In this document: positions 1 through 5,325 of the stretch, piece after piece | Position numbering within the stretch: position 1 is the stretch's first letter | Layout of the letters: each line of letters opens with the position of its first letter | Origin: Rhodobacterales bacterium | GTDB taxonomy: Bacteria; Pseudomonadota; Alphaproteobacteria; Rhodobacterales; Rhodobacteraceae | Reading direction: 5' to 3' | Length of the DNA stretch: 6,502 nt | Assembly (NCBI GenBank): GCA_025357355.1 | Contig: JANXPK010000465.1 | Location: 1-6,502 of the forward strand | Made by a program: the position numbers and the translations under genes | Notes under the pieces: model-generated | What the model was told of the DNA's origin: nothing | Databases searched by the model: none | What the model saw: only the letters and a program-made list of their open reading frames with translations

Positions 1-448
1 CATAATGGATGGCAGCGTCGAAATTCGCGGCGGCAAAGTCGAAGGGTTTCAGGCGGGTCGACAAGTTGATGGTGACCTCGGGGTGTTTGCGGGCGAAGTC
101 CGCAAGGCGGGGGGCGAGCCAGTGCATGCCGAAGGCGGGCAGGATGGCGAGGTTCAGGGCACCGCCGGTCGGGTTGGCCCGTAACGTCAGCGAGGCTTGA
201 GACAGCGAGGTCAGGGCGCGGCGTACCTCTGTCACATAGTCTTTGGCGGCTGGGGTGAGAGAAAGGCGGCCGTGGTCGCGAGAGGTGAGCGAGACGCCCA
301 ACTGGTCGGCCATGATCTGCAACTGCCGCGAGATGGCGCCTTGGGTGAGGTTCAGTTCGGCGGCGGCAGCCGAGACGTTGCCGAGGCGGTCGACGGCCTC
401 GAGCGCGAGAAGAGAGGGCAGCGAGGGCAGGTAGCGACGGGGCAGCAT
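1..448 (-). CDS. LysR-family transcriptional regulator, GcvA-type (N-terminal part)
   Basis: DNA-binding regulator, read from an ATG at 448-446 down to the window edge; 149 codons are visible and the rest of the gene lies to the left. The N-terminus (MLPRRYLPSLPSLLALEAV) leads into a winged helix-turn-helix at about residues 15-70, with the LysR core NVSAAAAELNLTQGAISRQL at 24-43. The usual 'LF-R--R-L-LT' wing is altered to LTSRDHGRLSLTPAA. From about residue 95 the periplasmic-binding-protein-like effector domain begins (LNLAILPAFGMHWLAPRL, then NLSTRLKPFDFAA and DAAIHYG), wording typical of the GcvA subgroup. It is transcribed away from gcdH with 98 bases between the start codons, the standard arrangement of a LysR protein and its target, so control of gcdH (and of itself) is the best guess. 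The inducer, perhaps glutarate or glutaryl-CoA, is inference. Family assignment is firm; the target is probable. Confidence 0.9.
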   Translation of the reverse strand, partial: MLPRRYLPSLPSLLALEAVDRLGNVSAAAAELNLTQGAISRQLQIMADQLGVSLTSRDHGRLSLTPAAKDYVTEVRRALTSLSQASLTLRANPTGGALNLAILPAFGMHWLAPRLADFARKHPEVTINLSTRLKPFDFAAANFDAAIHY

Positions 449-546
449 ATGAGATTTCCTCAGCAAAAGGCGATTTGGTTTCGATTGGTTTTTGCCCGCC
501 CATGTGCAATAGGACGGGCAAGCCATGCGTTGGTGCGGAGGGGATG
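449..546. promoter_or_regulatory. Divergent LysR/gcdH control region with inverted repeat
   Basis: This 98-base spacer must hold the promoters of both divergent genes. An inverted repeat has arms TTGCCCGCCC (492-501) and GGACGGGCAA (512-521), matching at 9 of 10 positions, with the outer 7 bp perfect. Next to it are two near-identical direct copies, GATTTGGTT and GATTGGTT (about 472-490). A weak gcdH promoter could be TTGGTT (485-490) with CAATAG (507-512), spacing 16; this is a poor match and only a guess. The dyad, close to the gcdH start, is a reasonable candidate LysR operator, although the classical T-N11-A half-sites are not obvious. GGAG at 537-540 followed by GGG serves as ribosome binding site for gcdH. 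Confidence 0.45.
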
Positions 547-1764
547 ATGGACAAGCCGAAATTGAAGCCCAAGGATGCGCCGGATCTGGGGCGGTTTGAC
601 TGGGAAGACCCGTTCCGGCTGGACGATCAGCTGAGCGAAGAGGAACGGATGCTGCGTGACGGGGCGCGGGACTACGCGCAGACGAAATTGCAGCCGAGGA
701 TCATCAAGGCGTTCCGCGAGGAAAGCACTGACCCGGCGATCTTTCGCGAGATGGGGGAGATGGGGCTTTTGGGCACCACGATCCCGGAGGAATATGGCGG
801 GTTGGGCGCGTCTTATGTGGCCTACGGCTTGATTGCGCGGGAAGTTGAGCGGGTCGACAGCGGCTACCGCTCGATGATGTCCGTGCAGTCCAGCCTGGTG
901 ATGTATCCGATCTACGCCTATGGGACCGAGGCGCAGCGGGTGCGATATTTGCCGAAACTGGCGTCGGGGGAGTGGATTGGCTGCTTTGGTCTGACCGAGC
1001 CGGATGCGGGATCGGACCCGGGCGGCATGACAACCACGGCGAAAAAGACCGCATCGGGCTACGTGCTGAATGGGGCCAAGATGTGGATTTCGAACGCGCC
1101 GATCGCGGACGTGTTCGTGGTCTGGGCCAAGTCCGAGGCGCATGGCGGCAAGATCAAGGGGTTTGTGCTGGAGAAGGGGACCAAGGGCCTCAGCGCGCCA
1201 AAGATTGGAGGCAAGCTGAGCCTGCGCGCCTCGATCACCGGGGAGATTGTGCTGAAGGATGTCGAGGTCGGGGACGAGGCCTTGTTGCCGCATGTCGAGG
1301 GATTGAAGGGGCCGTTTGGCTGTCTGAACCGGGCGCGGTACGGGATTTCCTGGGGGGTGCTGGGGGCGGCGGAGTTCTGCATGGCTGCCGCGCGGGCCTA
1401 TGGGCTGGACCGCAAGCAGTTCGGGCGACCCCTGGCGCAGACGCAGCTTTTTCAGTTGAAGCTGGCCAACATGATGACCGAGATTTCGCTGGGCTTGCAG
1501 GCCAGCCTGCGAGTGGGTCGGTTGATGGACGCGGCGAATGCGGCGCCGGAGATGATTTCTTTGGTCAAGCGGAACAATTGCTGCAAGGCGCTGGAGGTTG
1601 CACGCTGGGCTCGTGACATGCATGGCGGCAACGGGATTCAAGAGGATTATCAGATCATGCGCCACATGGTGAACCTGGAGACGGTAAACACTTATGAGGG
1701 CACCCATGATGTCCACGCCCTGATCCTGGGGCGGGCGATCACGGGATTGCAGGCATTCTTCTAG
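547..1764 (+). CDS. gcdH: Glutaryl-CoA dehydrogenase (decarboxylating)
   Basis: FAD enzyme of the acyl-CoA dehydrogenase family that oxidises and decarboxylates glutaryl-CoA to crotonyl-CoA plus CO2 in lysine, hydroxylysine and tryptophan breakdown, passing electrons to electron-transfer flavoprotein. The 405-residue product closely follows human GCDH: VDSGYRSMMSVQSSLVM (about 103-119) includes the Arg/Ser pair (R108, S109) equivalent to human R94/S95, which contacts the substrate carboxylate. CFGLTEPDAGSDP (146-158) is the first family signature; GPFGCLNRARYGISWG (255-270) and DMHGGNGI follow; the catalytic base is Glu384 in NTYEGTHDVHALILGRA. The ATG at 547 is preferred over the adjacent ATG at 544 because GGAG (537-540) lies 6 bases from it; a longer in-frame reading from 475 lacks a ribosome binding site and family similarity. 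Length is complete. A GcvA-type LysR gene is divergent upstream; the CoA-transferase gene often found next to gcdH is absent on the right side. Confidence 0.96.
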   Translation: MDKPKLKPKDAPDLGRFDWEDPFRLDDQLSEEERMLRDGARDYAQTKLQPRIIKAFREESTDPAIFREMGEMGLLGTTIPEEYGGLGASYVAYGLIAREVERVDSGYRSMMSVQSSLVMYPIYAYGTEAQRVRYLPKLASGEWIGCFGLTEPDAGSDPGGMTTTAKKTASGYVLNGAKMWISNAPIADVFVVWAKSEAHGGKIKGFVLEKGTKGLSAPKIGGKLSLRASITGEIVLKDVEVGDEALLPHVEGLKGPFGCLNRARYGISWGVLGAAEFCMAAARAYGLDRKQFGRPLAQTQLFQLKLANMMTEISLGLQASLRVGRLMDAANAAPEMISLVKRNNCCKALEVARWARDMHGGNGIQEDYQIMRHMVNLETVNTYEGTHDVHALILGRAITGLQAFF

Positions 1765-1767
1765 GGT

Positions 1768-1784
1768 GGTCCGAACCTCGGACC
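1768..1784 (+). terminator. Hairpin just after gcdH, possible terminator
   Basis: A perfect 7-bp stem, GGTCCGA / TCGGACC with a 3-base ACC loop, begins 3 bases after the gcdH stop codon. No T-run follows (the next bases are GGTGCTAAAAG), so it is not a classic intrinsic terminator. It may aid termination or protect the 3' end of the mRNA. Confidence 0.45.
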
Positions 1785-1785
1785 G

Positions 1786-1843
1786 GTGCTAAAAGCATTA
1801 TGGATCAATTGGTTGACTTTTTTTGTTAACCCGAAATTAGCAC
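1786..1843. promoter_or_regulatory. AT-rich nested dyad with candidate promoter for the downstream operon
   Basis: The outer arms GTGCTAA (1786-1792) and TTAGCAC (1837-1843) are perfectly complementary. Inside them GGTTGAC (1811-1817) and GTTAACC (1825-1831) flank a run of seven T and pair at 6 of 7 positions, with a G-T wobble at the seventh. TTGACT (1813-1818) is a strong -35-like box; a weak -10 could be AATTAG (1835-1840) at spacing 16. This is the only AT-rich patch between gcdH and the next gene, about 100 bases before its ATG, so it is the likely promoter/operator of the three-gene unit. The dyads are seen directly; the promoter role is inferred, and the T-rich hairpin might alternatively belong to gcdH termination. 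Confidence 0.4.
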
Positions 1844-1945
1844 TTGTTTCGACCCCTTTCGCATGGGTAGTGCGGGTTTGTCTTGGGCCAGATTTGGGAT
1901 AGGCTGATCGGCAAATGCCCCGTGCAACTGTCTGACGAGGTGGTC

Positions 1946-2530
1946 ATGCCCCTGTCCTGTCATACCGCCAGTCTGGGCCTTGCGGCACTATTGGTTCTGC
2001 CGACAGCCGGGGTCGCGCCAGCCGGGCCGAGAATGCCAGCTGCGCATCCGGTCTTCAGACCGCCGGTGGTGTTGATCGATGCGGGTCAAGCGGACGCGAT
2101 GGTTGCGCGACTGCGGCTTTACATCGGCTTCTGCCAGCAGGCCAAGGCCGCATACCGGGTCGATTGTCTGGCAGAGCGTTTTGCGGCGGCGGGCCGGGCG
2201 ATGGACCCCTATGGCGGGTTGCCGGAAATGCGCACGGCACTGATGGCGGCGTCGCAAAGTCTGGGGGCGGTCGCGCGCAAGTACCAGTCCCCCACTATGG
2301 CCGCTGTGGTCCTGCACGCGACGGGCGCCGAGACGATCACCTCGACCCGCCCGATCCTGCCGGTCGATCCGGCAAAGCAGGGCGTTGCCAACAAGGCAGC
2401 GCTGGCGGTGGTGCAGGATACCCAGTTGACGCTGCTGCGGTCGGCCGACAGTTCGGCCAGTGACGCACTGGCATTTCAGCAAGTGGCGGCGGTTCTGGAC
2501 GGCGCCAAGGTGCTGTTGCGGTCGGGCTGA
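1946..2530 (+). CDS. Exported protein of unknown function with two cysteines
   Basis: I do not recognise this 194-residue protein as a named family. The start at ATG 1946 is chosen because GAGG (1937-1940) lies 5 bases upstream and it begins a plausible signal sequence: MPLSCHTASLG, then a hydrophobic run (LAALLVLPTAGVAPA) to about residue 26. An in-frame ATG at 1883 would add 21 polar residues that would bury the signal. The mature part is probably periplasmic and mainly helical, rich in Ala, Leu and Val. Two cysteines 11 residues apart (C63 and C74, in FCQQ and YRVDCLAERF) could form a disulfide or bind a ligand. The C-terminal third has another helix-like stretch ending in KVLLRSG. It is first of three co-directional genes, 79 bases ahead of the ion-channel gene, so it could be an accessory protein of the channel; this is inference from position only. 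Confidence 0.75.
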   Translation: MPLSCHTASLGLAALLVLPTAGVAPAGPRMPAAHPVFRPPVVLIDAGQADAMVARLRLYIGFCQQAKAAYRVDCLAERFAAAGRAMDPYGGLPEMRTALMAASQSLGAVARKYQSPTMAAVVLHATGAETITSTRPILPVDPAKQGVANKAALAVVQDTQLTLLRSADSSASDALAFQQVAAVLDGAKVLLRSG

Positions 2531-2546
2531 CGGAAAGAGGTTGAAA

Positions 2547-2566
2547 TTGTGGGACAATGCCCACAA
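2547..2566 (+). promoter_or_regulatory. Perfect inverted repeat between exported-protein and channel genes
   Basis: TTGTGGG (2547-2553) and CCCACAA (2560-2566) form a perfect 7-bp stem with a 6-base ACAATG loop, 16 bases after one stop codon and 43 bases before the next start. No T-run follows, so a simple intrinsic terminator is unlikely. It could be an operator for an internal promoter or an mRNA processing/stability hairpin that sets relative expression in the operon. Confidence 0.4.
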
Positions 2567-2609
2567 GACTGTCAGGGCGAACCCACCCGAACGCACAGGA
2601 ATTCGGCCC

Positions 2610-3653
2610 ATGCCCTATTTGCTACGCTTTGTGATTGCCGTGCTGGTGGCCCTGTTGCCCCTGACTGCAATGGCCCAGGACACCACCGCGGCCACGACTG
2701 CGACAGCCCCGGCGACGTCGACAAACGGTCTGGTGTCTGCCGCAGCCGCCCCCATCACCAGCCATACCGATGTGCAGGCCGGGGCCTATATCTTGCGGCT
2801 TTCCAACGTTTCCTCGATCAACGGCTCATTCGATGTCGATATGTGGCTGTGGTTTCGCTGGACGGGTTCGGACGTCCGCCCGGACCAGACCTTTGAGCTG
2901 ACCAATGGCGTGATCTCGTCCAAGTCGGAAAGCCAGGTCGTCGATGACGAAGGGGTAAACTATGCCACCGTCCGGGTGCAGGCGACGATCTTTCATGACT
3001 TCGATGTGCGACGCTATCCGCTGGATGACCATGTCATCACGATCGACATCGAGGATGCCGATCTGGACAACGCGCAGTTGAGCTATACCGTGGATCAGGG
3101 TATCGCGCTGGACCCGGCGGTGCGGGTGTCGGGCTGGAAGGTCGCCTTGCAAAAGCCGACTGTGGTTGTGCACAGCTATGCCACCAATTACGGCCTGCGG
3201 TCGGCGGCCAAGGATGCCGGACTGTATTCGCGCTTCACGGTGCCGATCTCGCTGGCACGCACCTCTTACGGCCCGTTGTTCAAGCTGTTCTGGATTTCGG
3301 CGCTGGCGGTGCTGTTGGGCCTGTTGGCCTGTCTGATCAAGGCAGACGATCTGGATGCGCGGTTCGGCATGGGGGTGGGGTCGATCTTTGCGGCCTCGGC
3401 CAACGCGTTTGTCATCACCGGATCGCTGCCGCCAACGACGGCGGTGACCTTGGCCGAGCAGATCAACCTGGTGGCGGTCGGCATCATCTTTTGTTCGGTC
3501 TTTGTGTCGATCTGGTCGCTGCGCCTGCGCTACCACGACCGCGAGGAGGCAAGCCTGCGGCTGGACATGACGGCGATGTGGGTGCTGGCGCTGATCTATC
3601 TGGCACTGAATGTGCTGGTGATGGCGGTCGATCTGTCGGGCGGCATGGGCTAA
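2610..3653 (+). CDS. Pentameric ligand-gated ion channel homologue (Cys-loop receptor superfamily)
   Basis: Predicted inner-membrane channel subunit, 347 residues, related to bacterial GLIC/ELIC and animal nicotinic/GABA receptors. Start ATG 2610 follows CAGGA (2596-2600) and opens a clear signal peptide (residues 1-22, cleavage after A-M-A). A low-complexity Thr/Ala linker (23-47) precedes the beta-rich ligand domain (about 50-215): VSSINGSFDVDMWLWFRW matches the early strands, and FDVRRYPLDDHVITIDIED (131-149) aligns with the Cys-loop region although both cysteines are missing, as in other prokaryotic members. Four membrane segments follow: TM1 about 222-244, TM2 252-271, TM3 280-304, TM4 320-341. 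The GSLPPTTAVTLAE stretch resembles the TM2-TM3 loop of GLIC (NLPKT...). The usual mid-TM1 proline is absent, so this is a divergent branch and gating may differ. The ligand is unknown. It shares a probable operon with the exported protein upstream and LtrA 6 bases downstream. Confidence 0.85.
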   Translation: MPYLLRFVIAVLVALLPLTAMAQDTTAATTATAPATSTNGLVSAAAAPITSHTDVQAGAYILRLSNVSSINGSFDVDMWLWFRWTGSDVRPDQTFELTNGVISSKSESQVVDDEGVNYATVRVQATIFHDFDVRRYPLDDHVITIDIEDADLDNAQLSYTVDQGIALDPAVRVSGWKVALQKPTVVVHSYATNYGLRSAAKDAGLYSRFTVPISLARTSYGPLFKLFWISALAVLLGLLACLIKADDLDARFGMGVGSIFAASANAFVITGSLPPTTAVTLAEQINLVAVGIIFCSVFVSIWSLRLRYHDREEASLRLDMTAMWVLALIYLALNVLVMAVDLSGGMG

Positions 3654-3659
3654 AGGCCA

Positions 3660-4814
3660 ATGGCGAGGCGGGTCTTTCGCGGCGACGACAGTCATGTGGG
3701 CTTTGCCGAGCTGCTGTTCGACCTGGTTTTTGTCTTTGCCATCACGCAGTTGAGCGCGCTGCTGCGGGGGCACTATGATCCCGAAGGGGCGGCGGAGACG
3801 GCGTTTCTGTTTCTGGCGGTGTGGTGGAGCTGGATCTACACGACCTGGGTGCTGAACCGGCTGGACCCAGAGCGGCCCAAGGTGCGGGCGCTGTTGTTCG
3901 CGCTGATGCTGGCCGGGTTATTTCTGTCGATGGCGCTGCCGCAGGCGTTTCATGCGCGGGGGCTGGTCTTTGCGGCGTCCTATTGCAGCATGCAGCTGCT
4001 GCGGACCGCGTTCATGTGGGCGGTGATCGACACCCCGGGGCTGCGGCGCGGCTATGTGCGGATCATGATCTGGGCGGCGGTTGCGGCGGCGTTCTGGCTG
4101 AGCGGGGCCGGGGTGGAGTTGCCGGACCGGGCCTGGCTGTGGGGCTGTGCGCTGGGGATCGAGTATCTGGGCCCGATCAGCCGGTTCTGGGTGCCGGGCA
4201 TTCCGCGGCGCGAAGTGCCGGGCGACCGCATCAAGGGTGGCCATATCGCCGAGCGCTGCGCGTTGTTCGTGATCATCTGTCTGGGCGAGGCGTTGCTGAT
4301 CACCGGGGCGAGTTTTTCCAATCAGGAGTGGCACTTGGCGGCGACGCTGGCGTTCCTTGCGTCCTTCGTGCAGGCGACGGCGATGTGGTGGGTGTATTTC
4401 CATATCGGCCATCGGCGGGCCACGCATCACATTGAAAAGTCTGAACATCCGGCAGATCTGGCGCGGGTTGGCTATACCTATCTGCATATCCCGATCGTGG
4501 CCGGGATCATCGTAGCGGCCGTCGGGGCGCAGCGGGGCATCCTGAACCCGATGGCCGCCGCGACGCCGCCGGAACTGGCGTCGGTGGTGGGGGGGCTGGC
4601 GCTGTTTCTGTTGGGCAACGGGTTCTTCAAATGGCAGTCGAGCCGCTATTTCCCGCTGTCACATCTGGTGGGGCTGGGTCTGACTGCGGTGCTGGCCTAT
4701 GGCGGGCTGTGGGCGGGGCTGCTGGTGGCCAATGCGGCGGCGGCGGCGATATTGGTGCAGGTCGCGGTGTGGGAGCATTGGTCGTGGGCGCGCGGTGCGA
4801 AGGGCAAGGCGTGA
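3660..4814 (+). CDS. ltrA: Low temperature requirement protein A (LtrA) family membrane protein
   Basis: Multispan inner-membrane protein, 384 residues, about 10-11 hydrophobic segments throughout and almost no soluble domain. Two family hallmarks are clear: FAELLFDLVFVFAITQL (15-31, usual form ELFFDLVFVFA) and HIAERCALFVIICLGEALL (195-213, usual form H--ER-GLFVII-LGES). Aromatic and charged motifs such as WWSWIYTTW (55-63) and WWVYFHIGHRR (243-253) also fit. The family was named for a Listeria gene linked to growth in the cold; its biochemical activity is not established, and it is unrelated to the group II intron protein of the same symbol. ATG 3660 lies 6 bases after the channel stop codon, with AAAGG (3652-3656) overlapping that stop as ribosome binding site, indicating translational coupling. 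The tight link with a ligand-gated channel suggests a shared envelope or ion-related role, which is inference. Length is normal for the family. Confidence 0.9.
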   Translation: MARRVFRGDDSHVGFAELLFDLVFVFAITQLSALLRGHYDPEGAAETAFLFLAVWWSWIYTTWVLNRLDPERPKVRALLFALMLAGLFLSMALPQAFHARGLVFAASYCSMQLLRTAFMWAVIDTPGLRRGYVRIMIWAAVAAAFWLSGAGVELPDRAWLWGCALGIEYLGPISRFWVPGIPRREVPGDRIKGGHIAERCALFVIICLGEALLITGASFSNQEWHLAATLAFLASFVQATAMWWVYFHIGHRRATHHIEKSEHPADLARVGYTYLHIPIVAGIIVAAVGAQRGILNPMAAATPPELASVVGGLALFLLGNGFFKWQSSRYFPLSHLVGLGLTAVLAYGGLWAGLLVANAAAAAILVQVAVWEHWSWARGAKGKA

Positions 4815-4835
4815 GGGGTCGGGCCGCTGGGTTTG

Positions 4836-4852
4836 GTCACCGGCGCGGTGAC
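4836..4852 (+). terminator. GC-rich hairpin after ltrA, possible terminator
   Basis: GTCACCG (4836-4842) and CGGTGAC (4846-4852) make a perfect 7-bp stem with a GCG loop, 21 bases after the ltrA stop codon. No T-run follows, so termination strength is uncertain; position at the end of the operon favours a 3'-end role. Confidence 0.5.
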
Positions 4853-4873
4853 TGCAAGCCCTTGAGAACGCCG

Positions 4874-4894
4874 CGTTAATCGGCCTGATTAACG
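4874..4894. promoter_or_regulatory. 8+8 palindrome CGTTAATC-N5-GATTAACG, possible operator
   Basis: The arms CGTTAATC (4874-4881) and GATTAACG (4887-4894) are perfectly complementary around a GGCCT centre. The AT-rich arms and 13-bp centre-to-centre spacing are typical of a site for a dimeric helix-turn-helix regulator. It contains TTAA and TTAAC 9 bases apart, whereas the CtrA consensus of alphaproteobacteria needs 7, so CtrA is not a clean fit. It lies 12 bases before the ACCTAC repeat array. Confidence 0.5.
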
Positions 4895-4905
4895 AAAGAT
4901 GAACG

Positions 4906-4944
4906 ACCTACAAAGTACCTACATTGCACCTACTTTGCCTCTAC
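4906..4944. repeat. Tandem 11-bp phased direct repeats (ACCTAC-N5)
   Basis: ACCTAC occurs at 4906-4911, 4917-4922 and 4928-4933, exactly 11 bp apart, and a degenerate fourth unit CTCTAC follows in phase at 4939-4944. The second and third full units (ACCTACATTGC and ACCTACTTTGC) differ at one of 11 positions; the first (ACCTACAAAGT) keeps the core. One-turn phasing is the known layout of sites for OmpR/PhoB-type response regulators, which bind direct repeats head to tail; iterons and other multimer sites share it. The core does not match the Pho box, and I cannot name the regulator. Confidence 0.7.
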
Positions 4945-5130
4945 ACGGGCCGCGAGGTTTTCGGCCCGCAATTTGCGTTAACCATGAGCGTGCGAATCAC
5001 CGGCGGCGATATGGGTGCGGGCAAGTGCGGGAGCGTTGGTCGCGAGCGAGGGGATTTTGAATGGAGTTGCGGGACATCGCCTGACACATTGTGCGTTCGG
5101 CCTTGCATTCTCTCAACCAGAGATGTCAGA

Positions 5131-5165
5131 GGGCAATGCCTGACCGCCGGGTGGGCATCAATCGG
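5131..5165. repeat. REP-like palindromic element, copy 1
   Basis: GGGCAATGCCTGACCGCC (5131-5148) is the reverse complement, with one mismatch, of 5242-5259. The similarity continues inward after a 5-base gap (GGGTGGGCAT here, GGGCGGGCAT in the other copy, 9 of 10). It can also fold on itself weakly (ATGCC with GGGCAT). It looks like one member of an inverted pair of a dispersed intergenic repeat. Confidence 0.55.
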
Positions 5166-5220
5166 CTGCGGTCAAAGCTTTATGGTGAGGGTCCCCAACC
5201 GGCAAGCCCTGTGACGACGG

Positions 5221-5259
5221 TTGGGAATGCCCGCCCTGAGGGGCGGTCGGGCATTGCCC
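5221..5259. repeat. REP-like palindromic element, copy 2 (strong hairpin)
   Basis: This copy, inverted relative to the one at 5131-5165, folds into a long hairpin: GGG, AATGCCCG and CCC (5223-5236) pair with GGG, CGGGCATT and CCC (5241-5259), around a TGAG loop, leaving CGGT and one G as bulges. In total 14 base pairs form. It sits between convergent genes, where it could block transcription from both sides, but no T-run adjoins it. Confidence 0.6.
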
Positions 5260-5281
5260 GGCGCTGCGCTTGATTCCGGGC

Positions 5282-5313
5282 AAAAAAGGAGGATTGGGTT
5301 TGGTTCCACCCAA
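5282..5313 (-). terminator. Terminator of the caspase-like gene
   Basis: On the minus strand, shortly after the stop codon, TTGGGT and ACCCAA form a 6-bp stem (plus-strand 5308-5313 with 5294-5299) with an 8-base loop, followed by TCCTCC and six T (plus-strand A-run 5282-5287). The T-run is offset by six bases from the stem, so it is an imperfect but plausible intrinsic terminator. Confidence 0.5.
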
Positions 5314-5325
5314 GATCATCCCGCC

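Larger units (their letters stand above)
4815..5325. other. Structured convergent gap without a convincing gene
   Basis: This 511-base stretch lies between ltrA (plus) and the caspase-like gene (minus), which converge on it. I find no open frame with a ribosome binding site, biased codon use and recognisable product. Its left part (4865-4945) is AT-richer and holds a palindrome and phased repeats that look like control DNA; its right part (5130-5315) holds paired palindromic elements and a terminator. The middle (4945-5130) has a GTTAACCATG site (4977-4986), a GANTC site at 4994-4998 and a tiny GAGGGG-led frame (5061-5084, seven residues) that I do not accept as a gene. A small RNA or remnants of a lost gene are possible. 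Confidence 0.6.

Noticed and set aside
460..1716. Long minus-strand open frame opposite gcdH (418 codons)
   Set aside because: It is rich in Arg, His, Pro and Gln with no recognisable domain, and exactly mirrors the codon bias of the clearly real gcdH; a shadow of GC-rich coding.
1883..1945. Upstream ATG start for the exported protein
   Set aside because: It would place 21 polar residues before the signal sequence and has no ribosome binding site; ATG 1946 has GAGG at proper spacing.
2460..2609. Longer N-terminus for the channel gene
   Set aside because: It would overlap the preceding gene by 71 bases and bury a clear signal peptide that begins at 2610.
2826..3773. Minus-strand open frame opposite the channel and the start of ltrA
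   Set aside because: Arg/His/Gln-rich composition, no family motifs, and it crosses two well-supported plus-strand genes.
4876..4893. CtrA binding site (TTAA-N7-TTAAC)
   Set aside because: The two half-sites are 9 bases apart, not 7; the perfect palindrome suggests another dimeric regulator.
5061..5084. Seven-residue frame (MELRDIA) behind GAGGGG
   Set aside because: Ribosome site and spacing are good, but the frame is too short to support without conservation or expression data.
4924..5214. Plus-strand frame of 96 codons in the convergent gap
   Set aside because: No ribosome binding site before its ATG, Cys-rich odd composition, weak GC bias at third codon positions compared with neighbours, and it begins inside the repeat array and runs into the REP-like element.
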